Positions 1 to 7,293 of a stretch of DNA of 64,000 bases are shown here, piece after piece; position 1 is the first letter of the stretch; each line of letters starts with the position of its first letter. The notes beneath the pieces are model-generated. The model searched no databases. It saw only the letters and a list, made by a program, of their open reading frames with translations, and was not told the DNA's origin. Source of the stretch: Streptomyces sp. NBC_00433 (GTDB lineage Bacteria > Actinomycetota > Actinomycetes > Streptomycetales > Streptomycetaceae). The stretch is taken from assembly GCA_036015235.1 (NCBI GenBank), contig CP107926.1, forward strand, positions 2,480,001 through 2,544,000. The letters are read 5' to 3'. The position numbers were made by a program, and so were the translations under genes.

Positions 1-1599
1 CGCGCCCGGCTGCTCCATGTCTCGGACCGTGCCCAACCCCACCTTGAGGAAGCCGTCCGACACTTCGGCCGCGTCCTGCTCCGCTGCCTGCCGGTCTGCG
101 ACCGGGTCGACGTCCAAGCGGTTATGCCCGGCGACGTGCCCTTGCAGATCGGAGACTACCTCGGCGGCGTAAGCCAGCTACAACGCCGCTACGACTACCT
201 CCCCTCCGTCGTCACCTGGAACCGATTGCAAGCCCAGGTCGCGATGACCACCCCTGACAGCACCGACGCGACGATGCGTACGCACACCGCCGTCGCCATG
301 GTCTCCGACCTATGCCAGTACCTCGACGACCTGACCCAGACCTGGTGCCTGCACCAGGGCGAGCCGGAAGCCGCAGCCACGCTGGAGACACAACGCGGCG
401 TGCTCTACGAGCGCAGCACAGCACTGACGCTGCCGGTGAACCGCGCACAACTGCTAGCCAAACCCGTAGACGATGCCGTCGAAGCAACCCCGCACGACCA
501 CCTCAGCTTCCTCGCCCAAGGGATCACCGCTAACCTCACCGGCCGACTGGTGGACCCCGAACCACACTGGACCTCTCTTGCCGCCTATACCGGCGACACC
601 CTGCGCAACCTCGTCCAGCAGGTCAGGAAGTCCGAACGGTGGGAGCTGGTCGGACTGGAAGTACCACCCGTCGGCCTCAACCGCATCGACCAGATACTGA
701 GCGATCTTCATGCTGTGCTCGCGGAACTAGCCTGGGGCGACCTCCAGTCCGCCACCATCAGCGCTGCCGCCCGATCCAGACCCCACGGCGACGTCCTCGC
801 TGGGCTCGCCACACGTGCCCGCTCAGACGCGGCAAGGAGAGCCTCACAGTTCCGCGCGGGTCTCCTTGCCGCGGCCGAAACAGCCGGCCTGTCCCTGCGC
901 GTACTCATGCGCCCGCTGGCCGACGCCTCGGCGGTCAACTGGCCTGCCGTCGAGACAGCGATCGGCATCCAGATCGGCGACGTGACCGAATGGGGGCAGG
1001 CTCTCCCCACCGTGGTAGAGCTACTCGAGCAAGTCCCGGGACCACGGGGAGCACGCCCACCGGTGCTGGTCATCCCGTTAATCGCCGGATGCCCCATCAG
1101 GCAGCTTGCACTCAACGTCCAAACAGACCCGTGGCCCGGCGTCGAACTCTACGACACGTGGGCCGACCGCTTCCTCCCAGCTCACGCCACCCCGCTGACC
1201 GACAATGCTACGGCCGCCCACCAAGCGCTGCAGGCTCTCTCCGGATTCACAGCCCTTCGCGCCCGACAAGGCACGACGCCCGAAACTTTGGCCGACATCA
1301 TAGAAGAGACGGAACGCTACCGCCGAGCCCTCGACACCATCACAAACGTGCAGCCCTCCGACATCGTGATCTCCACGATCACCGAATTCCTCACCGCGCT
1401 CCACAACCGCGTGGCCGCTGAAGACCCCGGCCATCCAGAGCACAACCCGGAACAACCACCTCTCGCCGCCAACCTCGCCCTCCACGTCACCGGCACGACC
1501 ACCCCCGACGCTCAGAACCTCGAGGGCCTCACCACCATCAGCCTTCAACGAGACCTAGACCCCGAAACCGCGATCCGCTTGCTCACCGAATCCCAATAA
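1..1599 (+). CDS. Large hypothetical protein, 5' end outside window
   Basis: The frame is open from the first base of the window, so the real start lies upstream; the first internal ATG is at 124. About 532 codons are visible, ending in TAA. I recognise no family. The protein is soluble-looking, rich in Ala, Leu, Thr and acidic residues, mostly predicted helical, with no clear membrane segment, signal peptide or nucleotide-binding motif. It lies next to an integrase, so it probably belongs to the accessory region. The TAA stop is unusual among the neighbours. Function unknown; the coding call itself rests on frame length and protein-like composition. Confidence 0.7.
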   Translation, partial: RARLLHVSDRAQPHLEEAVRHFGRVLLRCLPVCDRVDVQAVMPGDVPLQIGDYLGGVSQLQRRYDYLPSVVTWNRLQAQVAMTTPDSTDATMRTHTAVAMVSDLCQYLDDLTQTWCLHQGEPEAAATLETQRGVLYERSTALTLPVNRAQLLAKPVDDAVEATPHDHLSFLAQGITANLTGRLVDPEPHWTSLAAYTGDTLRNLVQQVRKSERWELVGLEVPPVGLNRIDQILSDLHAVLAELAWGDLQSATISAAARSRPHGDVLAGLATRARSDAARRASQFRAGLLAAAETAGLSLRVLMRPLADASAVNWPAVETAIGIQIGDVTEWGQALPTVVELLEQVPGPRGARPPVLVIPLIAGCPIRQLALNVQTDPWPGVELYDTWADRFLPAHATPLTDNATAAHQALQALSGFTALRARQGTTPETLADIIEETERYRRALDTITNVQPSDIVISTITEFLTALHNRVAAEDPGHPEHNPEQPPLAANLALHVTGTTTPDAQNLEGLTTISLQRDLDPETAIRLLTESQ

Positions 1600-1907
1600 T
1601 CCAGTGACTCCGGGACACGGATGTCGTCCGGTCGAGGTCAAGGTGCCGAGCGGCTGGAGGGCAGCTACTAGCCACAGATGGTGCGCAGCAGCAGCGTCTA
1701 CTGACGGGCCTGGACGAGATTTTGCTGTCGCCGTCTGCGAGGGCCTCACCCACGGAAAATCTCCGCGTACCTGGCCAGGATCAGCGCATTGACTTCACCC
1801 GATATATCTCCGTGTCGTCACTCCACCGCGACGGCATGACCGCGGCGCCGGCGATCCTTTTCGAGACCTACGTAATTTCCGTTTTTCCCCTCCCTGCCAC
1901 CATTCGG
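1600..1907. other. Intergenic stretch between unknown gene and integrase
   Basis: About 300 bases between the convergent 3' ends of the unknown gene and the integrase. I see no tRNA, no convincing gene and no strong hairpin. An attachment site could lie here because phage-type attP sites often flank int, but no direct repeat partner was found by eye. Confidence 0.5.
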
Positions 1908-3008
1908 CTACTGATCCGAGTCCGAGTGTGCGTCGTAGGCGCTGAGTAGGTGTTCGATGCGTTGGTTGTTGATGGACTGGCGGTCGTAGAGGCATTTGGC
2001 GTAGCGGGTGAGGAGGACTTCGACACTGTTGCCGGCGCGTTGGGCGACTTCGGCGGGGTCGGCGCCCGCTGCGAGCCAGGTGGACAGGGCTGAGTGGCGC
2101 AGGTCGTAGGGGCGTTTGGCGAGTGGGGTGGCGGCGAGTTCGGGTGGCAGGGCGAGGGCTCGGGCGTCATTCCGGGCGCGGTGGATGGTGGTGTAGCCGA
2201 GGATGGTGCCGCGTTCGGTGAAGAACAGCCGCCCGTCGGGTGCGGTGCCGAAGGTGTGGACGCTGTCGCGCCAGATGGCGACCAGGTGGGGTGGGAGGGG
2301 GACGATGCGGACTTCGCCGGGCGGGCGGCTCCTCAGGCCACGGTCGTCGTGCATCTCGCCGCTGTCGGTCCATTTCTTACTCGCCTGCGGGCGGGTACGG
2401 TGCACGACCAGCCGGCCGCAGCCGGTGCGGGGCAGGGTGCAGTCCGCCAGGGTCACCGCGACGGCCTCCTCGGGTCGCAGCCCGGCGTAGTACATGCCGG
2501 CAAACAGCCCGACCAGCCGGCGCCCCCGGGCCCGTTTGTAGCGGCCGACGTAGGTCAGGGCGGCCAGGAAGCTCTGGGCCTGCCGGGGGTTGACCACCAC
2601 CCGCGGGTCGACCGCCTTGGCCTGCTTCGGCACCCGCCACCGGACCCGGCTCAGCGGGTTGCTGCCCAGCTCCCCCTGCTCGATCGCGTAGTACAAGGCG
2701 TTCACCAGGATCCTGCGCTTGCGCCGCACCGTCTCCGGCGCCGCCGGCCCCCCATCCTCCTTCAACCGCAGCGCCTCCAGCACACTCCGGGCTACCGCCG
2801 GGTCGTACAGGTCGACCAGCGGCCTGGACGCTTTGGCCACCCACGCCAGTATCAGCCGGGCCTGCGCCGGTATCTCCCGCGCCTCCGGACCGGGCACCAC
2901 GAACGCCCACGACCGCAGTGCCCGGTGCAGCACCTCCTCGCTCGGCCGCCCGGCCATATCCCACAGCATGGCCCGGGTCACCCGGCACAGCGCCTCGTGC
3001 CGTTCCAC
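1908..3008 (-). CDS. Tyrosine recombinase (phage/ICE-type integrase), N-terminus displaced
   Basis: Site-specific recombinase of the actinobacterial integrase group that inserts and excises mobile elements. The catalytic domain is complete: first Arg in the GLRPEE motif (about R178), the YDLRH box (R304, with Tyr where many relatives have the first His), an AGNSVEVLL box and the nucleophilic Tyr in LLTRYAKCL (about Y336). The only start in this frame is GTG at 3008, which begins inside the core-binding domain. The expected upstream part (WYAFATAYARDHW) reads in another frame at 2978-3160. The gene is therefore probably frameshifted and inactive, although a shortened protein could be made from GTG 3008. 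Confidence 0.85.
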   Translation of the reverse strand: MERHEALCRVTRAMLWDMAGRPSEEVLHRALRSWAFVVPGPEAREIPAQARLILAWVAKASRPLVDLYDPAVARSVLEALRLKEDGGPAAPETVRRKRRILVNALYYAIEQGELGSNPLSRVRWRVPKQAKAVDPRVVVNPRQAQSFLAALTYVGRYKRARGRRLVGLFAGMYYAGLRPEEAVAVTLADCTLPRTGCGRLVVHRTRPQASKKWTDSGEMHDDRGLRSRPPGEVRIVPLPPHLVAIWRDSVHTFGTAPDGRLFFTERGTILGYTTIHRARNDARALALPPELAATPLAKRPYDLRHSALSTWLAAGADPAEVAQRAGNSVEVLLTRYAKCLYDRQSINNQRIEHLLSAYDAHSDSDQ

Positions 3009-3160
3009 GTCGTCCCGGCCCGACCCACCCAGTGATCGCGGGCATACGCGGTGGCGAAGGCGTACCAGCTCAGCTCAGACGGCCCGCGCAGCCCATACGT
3101 GCCCCGACCGGCCGGCAGCAGACTCGCCCGCAGCGCACGCGCCAGCTCCGCGCCGAACTT
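2978..3160 (-). pseudogene. Out-of-frame N-terminal piece of the integrase
   Basis: This frame reads KFGAELARALRASLLP and later SELSWYAFATAYARDHW. These match the linker and first helix of the core-binding domain in streptomycete integrases, and the frame then stops at TGA 2978-2980. The continuation (VERHEALCRV) is in the next frame, so a one-base shift near 3010-3020 splits the gene. No recognisable arm-binding domain follows further upstream. Confidence 0.6.
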
Positions 3161-4503
3161 ACCCGCCACCGCCGCCACACCCCCGCCCTGCCCCGCCGGC
3201 ACCGCATGCCGGACGGACCGCCCCCGACACCGCCCCACCGTGACAGCACCACCCGAACCGACAACCTCGCCCTGCAGCGCCTGGACCATGCCCTGCCCCT
3301 CTCCACCGGAGAAGGAAGAACTGCCCACACACCTCTCGATCGGCACCGGTACGCCCCCGCGCCCGGAAGCACACAAAGTGGCCGCGGCGCGTCAGGACCT
3401 CCCCGCGCCGAACACATCCACCACACGCCCTGCCTGCGCTCCCAGTGCGCTCCTCGAACACCATCGCGCCCTGCTTCGCACGCATGGACCGCAGCAGCAC
3501 ACGGAATGCTCTCAGGAGTGGCGTCCGTCCTGCGGGGCGCCAGCGCGGAGCCGAAACGGTACAAAGACGGACAGTCGTAGGCTGTGGGCTATCTCTGGGC
3601 CGAGAGAGCCGACGGAGCGTCACATAGGGCGCTGACCTGCGACGACTTTTGCAAAGGTCGCGGCCTCCGGAGCCGTTGCTCTTTTTGACACGCTCCGATG
3701 TCCTGTGCGTCGATGGCGTCATGGCATCCGCGAGTCCAGGTGGACGCTTGCACATTGCTCCGGTTCTTCGCACTGTCGCCGGTGCCACGCCCACATGCAG
3801 GCCTGGCACCGGCCCCTGAGCTTGGGGCACACCGCAGACCCAGCCGCCGGGCCATGATCGCCGTGCTCGCCTGCCGGCGGACGGGACCGTTCAGCCGACG
3901 AGCATCGGCATCCCCAAGAGGGCGGCAACACGGAGAGTACCGTCAAGCAAAACGCATTACCTGATAAGGATGGACGGTGAAGCGCAGTTCGGTCAGCGGG
4001 CGTACTCCAACGGGGAACGCCCTACCCGGTTGCTGGACTTGTGGGTTTTCCGTCCGTTGTTGTGCCTTCCCTCGCAGCCGACGCCAAGGAAGTGCATGCC
4101 GCAAGACCCCGCAATATCCGCGACGAACGCCGAAGCCGCCCCGGCCTACCTACAGGCCTCGCGGTTAGACCAGCACCTCGCTGTGCTGGCCGCGGCCGAC
4201 ACAGGCGATGCTCCGCAGTCTTCGGTAGGCCCTGTACCGCTGGGACACCAGCAAACCGATCCCCCTGCCATCGGAGTCACACCGTGGAACGCATGGCGCG
4301 GGCCAACTTCCCTCGCGCCGCTCATCCCTACGGTCTGCGCCGACCGATGAACGCAAGAGACGGCCTCCACCACGCCGTCCAGGCCGTCACCACTATGCAC
4401 AACCTCGCCCTGGGAGGGTGAAACCAGCAGGTCAACCGACACACCGACCTGCCCACACCCACCCTTCTGCAACAACCTTTAGCCGCCGGCGCGGGCATGG
4501 AGC
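3161..4503. other. Long stretch without a convincing gene
   Basis: About 1.3 kb in which no reading frame looks like a known protein on either strand. The least unlikely is 3970-4350 (+, ATG after AAGG), an Ala/Pro-rich 126-codon frame with no recognisable motif; I do not call it. The stretch may be decayed element DNA, including lost excisionase or replication genes that often sit beside such integrases. Confidence 0.5.
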
Positions 4504-4558
4504 GGCCCCCGGTCGTTAATCCGTTTTCTTCTACTAAGCGAAGAGAACACCGGGGGCC
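4504..4558 (+). terminator. Hairpin with 10-bp stem upstream of HNH gene
   Basis: GGCCCCCGGT at 4504-4513 pairs perfectly with ACCGGGGGCC at 4549-4558. A 35-base AT-richer loop separates them and TTGCTGTCC follows. It lies about 100 bases before the HNH start and could be a terminator or attenuator. Confidence 0.5.
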
Positions 4559-4655
4559 TTGCTGTCCACGCCATATCGGGTCAGCGCTTGCACGGCACCA
4601 ACCGCGCGGGACGACCCGGAAACCGATCTTCCTATCTACTCACCGGGGGATGATC

Positions 4656-5006
4656 ATGGCGCGCTATATCGACTGCGCGGAGACCGCCTCCCATCGGGGG
4701 CGATGCACGACACACCATGACGCGTACGAGGGACAGCCCACCGTCCGCACGCGACGAGCCCGGGGCCGACGACGGGCGAACCGCCGGGATGCCGCCGCAA
4801 GGCTTCGCCGGCGTGTGGACGAGCGGGGCTCGGCCTGGTGTGACTGGTGCTTGGGCGACTTCCCCGCGAACGGGGTGGACGTCGACCGCGTACGTCCGCT
4901 GTCCCTTGGGGGCGAGGACGTAGACAGCAACGTGCAGGTGCTGTGCCGCGGGTGCCACGCGCTCAAGACCGCAACGGAGTTCGACGGGGCCAGCCCGGCA
5001 AGCTGA
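4656..5006 (+). CDS. HNH endonuclease
   Basis: Small nuclease of the HNH (McrA-like) family, common in phages and integrative elements, where it often helps packaging. The C-terminal half carries the zinc/HNH layout: CDWC near residue 68, VDVDRVRPLSLGG as the beta-beta metal core (Asp replaces the first His, as in many relatives), then LCRGCHALKT with the CxxC and final His. The N-terminus also has a Cys/His pair (C7, C17, H20). ATG 4656 was chosen over ATG 4650 because GGGGG at 4645-4649 then has normal spacing. Length is about 116 residues, usual for free-standing HNH proteins. The gene seems intact, unlike the second HNH copy at 5911. Confidence 0.8.
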   Translation: MARYIDCAETASHRGRCTTHHDAYEGQPTVRTRRARGRRRANRRDAAARLRRRVDERGSAWCDWCLGDFPANGVDVDRVRPLSLGGEDVDSNVQVLCRGCHALKTATEFDGASPAS

Positions 5007-5014
5007 CCTGCCGG

Positions 5015-5215
5015 TCACGGCTGGAGTCGACGCCGAGACCTACGGCGGTTCTTCTCCTTCCGACGTTCGACACGCTCCCGCTGTCGCGCCATCAGCAGTT
5101 CTTTGCGGTCCGCGGACTCTTGTGGCCACACGGAACGCACAACGACGGCGAGAGCCACTAGGGCGACAGCGACCAGGAAGGCCCACCATGGGGCGGAGTC
5201 CGGCAGGGTGAACAC
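5015..5215 (-). CDS. Small single-pass membrane protein
   Basis: A 66-residue protein with a GTG start and GAAGG about 11 bases upstream. Residues about 11-31 form one hydrophobic segment (WWAFLVAVALVALAVVVRSV). A strongly basic cytoplasmic tail (RRKEKNRRRSRRR) follows. It could be a holin-like or anchor protein of the element, but no family can be assigned. Convergent with the HNH gene 8 bases away. Confidence 0.5.
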   Translation of the reverse strand: MFTLPDSAPWWAFLVAVALVALAVVVRSVWPQESADRKELLMARQRERVERRKEKNRRRSRRRLQP

Positions 5216-5253
5216 GACGAATAGCCTTCCGACCTGATTGGTCGGCGGGTTGT

Positions 5254-5835
5254 CTAGGCAGCTACTGCGACGCCCCCCGGCGTACTGCTGCGACGCCCGC
5301 CCCGGTAAGTAGACACGGGGAAGGCCGGGTTCGGACCACGCGGCGTGATCTGAGGTGCTGTTTCGATCGGATCGGGCATCCAGGTCGGCAGGTCGTCTTT
5401 AGTACCAGCCCGGTTAAGCAGGCGCGAAAGCAGCAGGAGCAAAGCGCGCGACAGAAAGGCCAGAAGGCAGATAATCAACTCTGCAACCGCATCAAGGAAC
5501 TCCCGCGCTGCAAGCCTACGTTCCCTGAGGGATTTAGCAGTCCTGAGCCCATCAACGGCATCCCTGAGGCGAGCCCGCGCAGAGGCGGATTCAGACTCAG
5601 TACCTGTATCGCTTACGGTGATACAAAGGCTCAGGCTTTCTTGCCAGAAGAGATCCGGCAGATCCGAGAGGCGCGACAAGACAACTTCGCTGCGCCACCG
5701 CTTGACGAACTTCGCCGCAAGCGTGGAAGCGTGATTTTCGGCTTCTCGAAATCCCTTTTCGATGGCGTCGTGCAATACGCGCGAGAGTTCTTCCTCCACG
5801 AAGCCTGTCGATGACTCTTCGGCTGACGTCTTCAT
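5254..5835 (-). CDS. Unknown protein with C-terminal hydrophobic segment
   Basis: A 193-residue protein starting at ATG 5835, preceded by GAAGGGGG at good spacing; GTG 5841 is possible. The first 110 residues look helical and charged. Residues about 112-140 form a Leu-rich membrane-like segment (ELIICLLAFLSRALLLLLS). The last 45 residues are Pro/Gly-rich and probably disordered. Base composition is less GC-rich than in the core genes, which fits acquired DNA. No family recognised. Confidence 0.55.
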   Translation of the reverse strand: MKTSAEESSTGFVEEELSRVLHDAIEKGFREAENHASTLAAKFVKRWRSEVVLSRLSDLPDLFWQESLSLCITVSDTGTESESASARARLRDAVDGLRTAKSLRERRLAAREFLDAVAELIICLLAFLSRALLLLLSRLLNRAGTKDDLPTWMPDPIETAPQITPRGPNPAFPVSTYRGGRRSSTPGGVAVAA

Positions 5836-5910
5836 TGTCACCCCCTTCGGTAGTAGCTGGAGAGAAGCCTACCGGCATCCGCTGACACCCCGTCGCCATG
5901 GAGGTACCCC

Positions 5911-6192
5911 GTGCCGCGTAGACACCGCCCCCCTGCTCGGTACCCGGGTGCCCCGAGCTGACCACGTGCGGGCGCTGTCCAGTCCATGAGCGTGAGGCGA
6001 ACCGAGAGCGGGTCACACCGGGCGGTAGTGCGTACGGGCGACGCTGGCCGAACGTCCGTAAGCGGTACCTGTACGCGCACCCCTGGTGCGTGCTGTGCGG
6101 TCGTACCGCGACGGTGGCGGACCACTTCCCGACCAGTCGGCGGCAGCTTGTCGCCGAGGGCGTGAGCGATCCGGACGCGTGGTCGCCGGGCG
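5911..6192 (+). pseudogene. HNH endonuclease remnant, frameshifted and truncated
   Basis: GTG 5911, with GGAGG seven bases before it, starts MPRRHRPP. After the C6 run at 5928-5933 the frame must shift by one base to continue as CSVPGCPELTTCGRCPVHE and then YAHPWCVLCGRTATVADHF. That is the classic layout of phage HNH proteins: N-terminal Cys pairs, then CxxC and the DH core. Coding stops making sense at about 6185-6192, where the sequence turns into the antisense copy of the phosphodiesterase gene, so the last CxxC/H part is missing. Both a homopolymer frameshift and a 3' truncation are visible; the frameshift alone could be a sequencing error. Confidence 0.7.
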
Positions 6193-6511
6193 GCAGCCCG
6201 GTGCCGATCGAGGCCAGCGAGGTCGCGGTCGTCGCCGGGAAGCCCGCGGTCAGCGGGCGGCCGGTGCCGCCCAGCGAGGACGGCAGCAGCGAGTTCAGGT
6301 ACGGCGCCTCCTCGGGGTGCCGCCCGATCAGCTCCCAGCCGAGGCCGTCCACCAGGAAGACGCACACCCGGTCGGCCTGCGCCAGGTCGAGACCGGTGGC
6401 GGGCATCCCGGGAATGCCGAAGCCCGCCACGGCCGCGGGGATCACATCGCACAGCGCGGCCCTGCCGTAGCCGGGCGCGGGAGCCGTACGCGGGTCGAGC
6501 GGCACCGGGTC
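6193..6511. repeat. 319-bp duplicate of phosphodiesterase 5' region (copy A)
   Basis: Ungapped match to 42956-43274 in direct orientation at a constant offset of 36,763 bp. I count four mismatches by eye: near 6299, 6378, one within the GTCGAGACCGG stretch and one within GCGGCCCTGCC. On the minus strand it encodes residues about 10-115 of the phosphodiesterase, without the start codon or the rest of the gene. The flanks share no further homology. The left end joins the truncated HNH gene and the right end joins a truncated minus-strand frame. Confidence 0.9.
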
Positions 6512-6663
6512 TGCTCCAGCAGGAGGCCCCACGATCCTTCGATGTCCTCGGGCAACTCGTTCGAGATCCATATTCCCGCCGAACCAGGAGGCTCGGAGCG
6601 CCCGGGAGGCAAACCGTCAGGCAGCGTAAAGGTCACGGCCCGACGGTAGGCCTTGCCTGACAA
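6512..6663 (-). pseudogene. 5' fragment of an unknown gene cut by the duplicate
   Basis: From TTG 6663 (or the later in-frame GTG) the frame reads SGKAYRRAVTFTLPDG and then AGIWISNELPEDIEGSW. This looks like a genuine protein. After about 50 codons it runs into copy A of the 319-bp repeat, where the frame becomes the phosphodiesterase-derived frame. The downstream part of the gene is gone. No family assigned. Confidence 0.4.
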
Positions 6664-7033
6664 TCACGGGCGGGAGCCAAGATCCACTTTCGCAACAGAC
6701 CCTGCCCTCGACCCCGAGCGGGAAGAAAAGCAAGAGGAAGCCCGCCTCCTGCACCTCATCCTCGGGTTGACCACACACGCGGCCGACGCGCGGAACATCG
6801 ACCGCACCGACCGCACCGAACTTGCCCACAAGATCGCCCAACTCCACGCCCCTACCAGGCCGATACAGCCCGCCGCTGACACTCCGCTCCAGAGGCTGTC
6901 GCCAGTGCGTGCTGCTGATTTCAACAGCGGCCGTGCTTCGCGCACTGAGCACGGCCGCCTTCGCTGTCAGGAAGCCGGCGGCTACGTCGTCGGCGCGGCA
7001 GTACCCGACCACAGCGCCTGCATTGGCTGGTGA
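6653..7033 (+). CDS. Possible small hypothetical protein
   Basis: A TTG-started frame of 126 codons. The first 80 residues are plausible coding sequence with a charged helical stretch (PEREEKQEEARLLHLILGL and DRTELAHKIAQLHA). The last third is doubtful because a perfect 11-bp hairpin (6927-6958) sits inside the frame, so the real gene may end earlier through a frame change. Unknown function; its start overlaps the minus-strand fragment. Confidence 0.3.
   Translation: MPDNHGREPRSTFATDPALDPEREEKQEEARLLHLILGLTTHAADARNIDRTDRTELAHKIAQLHAPTRPIQPAADTPLQRLSPVRAADFNSGRASRTEHGRLRCQEAGGYVVGAAVPDHSACIGW
6927..6958 (+). terminator. Perfect 11-bp hairpin
   Basis: GCGGCCGTGCT at 6927-6937 pairs with AGCACGGCCGC at 6948-6958 across a 10-base loop, followed by CTTCGCTGTC. 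It is terminator-like on the plus strand. Confidence 0.55.
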
Positions 7034-7168
7034 CGGGTGATCAGTGGGTGCGGGTTGACAGGTCAAAACGCCGGGCGGCAGTTCGAACGTCTCCCCGCCG
7101 AATTTTTTGGCGATTTTGCGAGCGACTCAACACGCCATCAACAGGGACCTGACCTGTCCACTCAAGAC

Positions 7169-7238
7169 AGCTGACCACTTGTCAGCTTCCAAGATCAACG
7201 AGCGTCAAACGAGCGTCACGAGCGTCGTTTCAGCGTCA
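7169..7238. repeat. Palindrome followed by four AGCGTC repeats
   Basis: AGCTGAC at 7169-7175 and GTCAGCT at 7181-7187 form a 7-bp inverted repeat around CACTT. Directly after it, AGCGTC occurs at 7201, 7212, 7221 and 7232 (spacings 11, 9 and 11), mostly inside the longer unit ACGAGCGTCA. The set looks like a protein-binding or iteron-like site in a gene-free, AT-richer stretch at the edge of the accessory region. Confidence 0.55.
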
Positions 7239-7293
7239 AGATATCGCCCGTAACGCGCACAGCGCACATAACGCACATCGGCAAACTCGCAGG

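Noticed and set aside
3970..4350. 126-codon frame in the empty left region
   Set aside because: Weak ribosome site, no motif, Ala/Pro-rich composition and no supporting neighbour.
5597..6571. 324-codon minus-strand frame containing phosphodiesterase-like sequence
   Set aside because: It is a chance fusion of the 319-bp duplicate with antisense HNH and flanking sequence, not a gene.
7075..7105. tRNA-like T-loop GTTCGAAC near 7081
   Set aside because: The flanking bases cannot form a T-stem or acceptor stem, and no CCA-side structure is seen.
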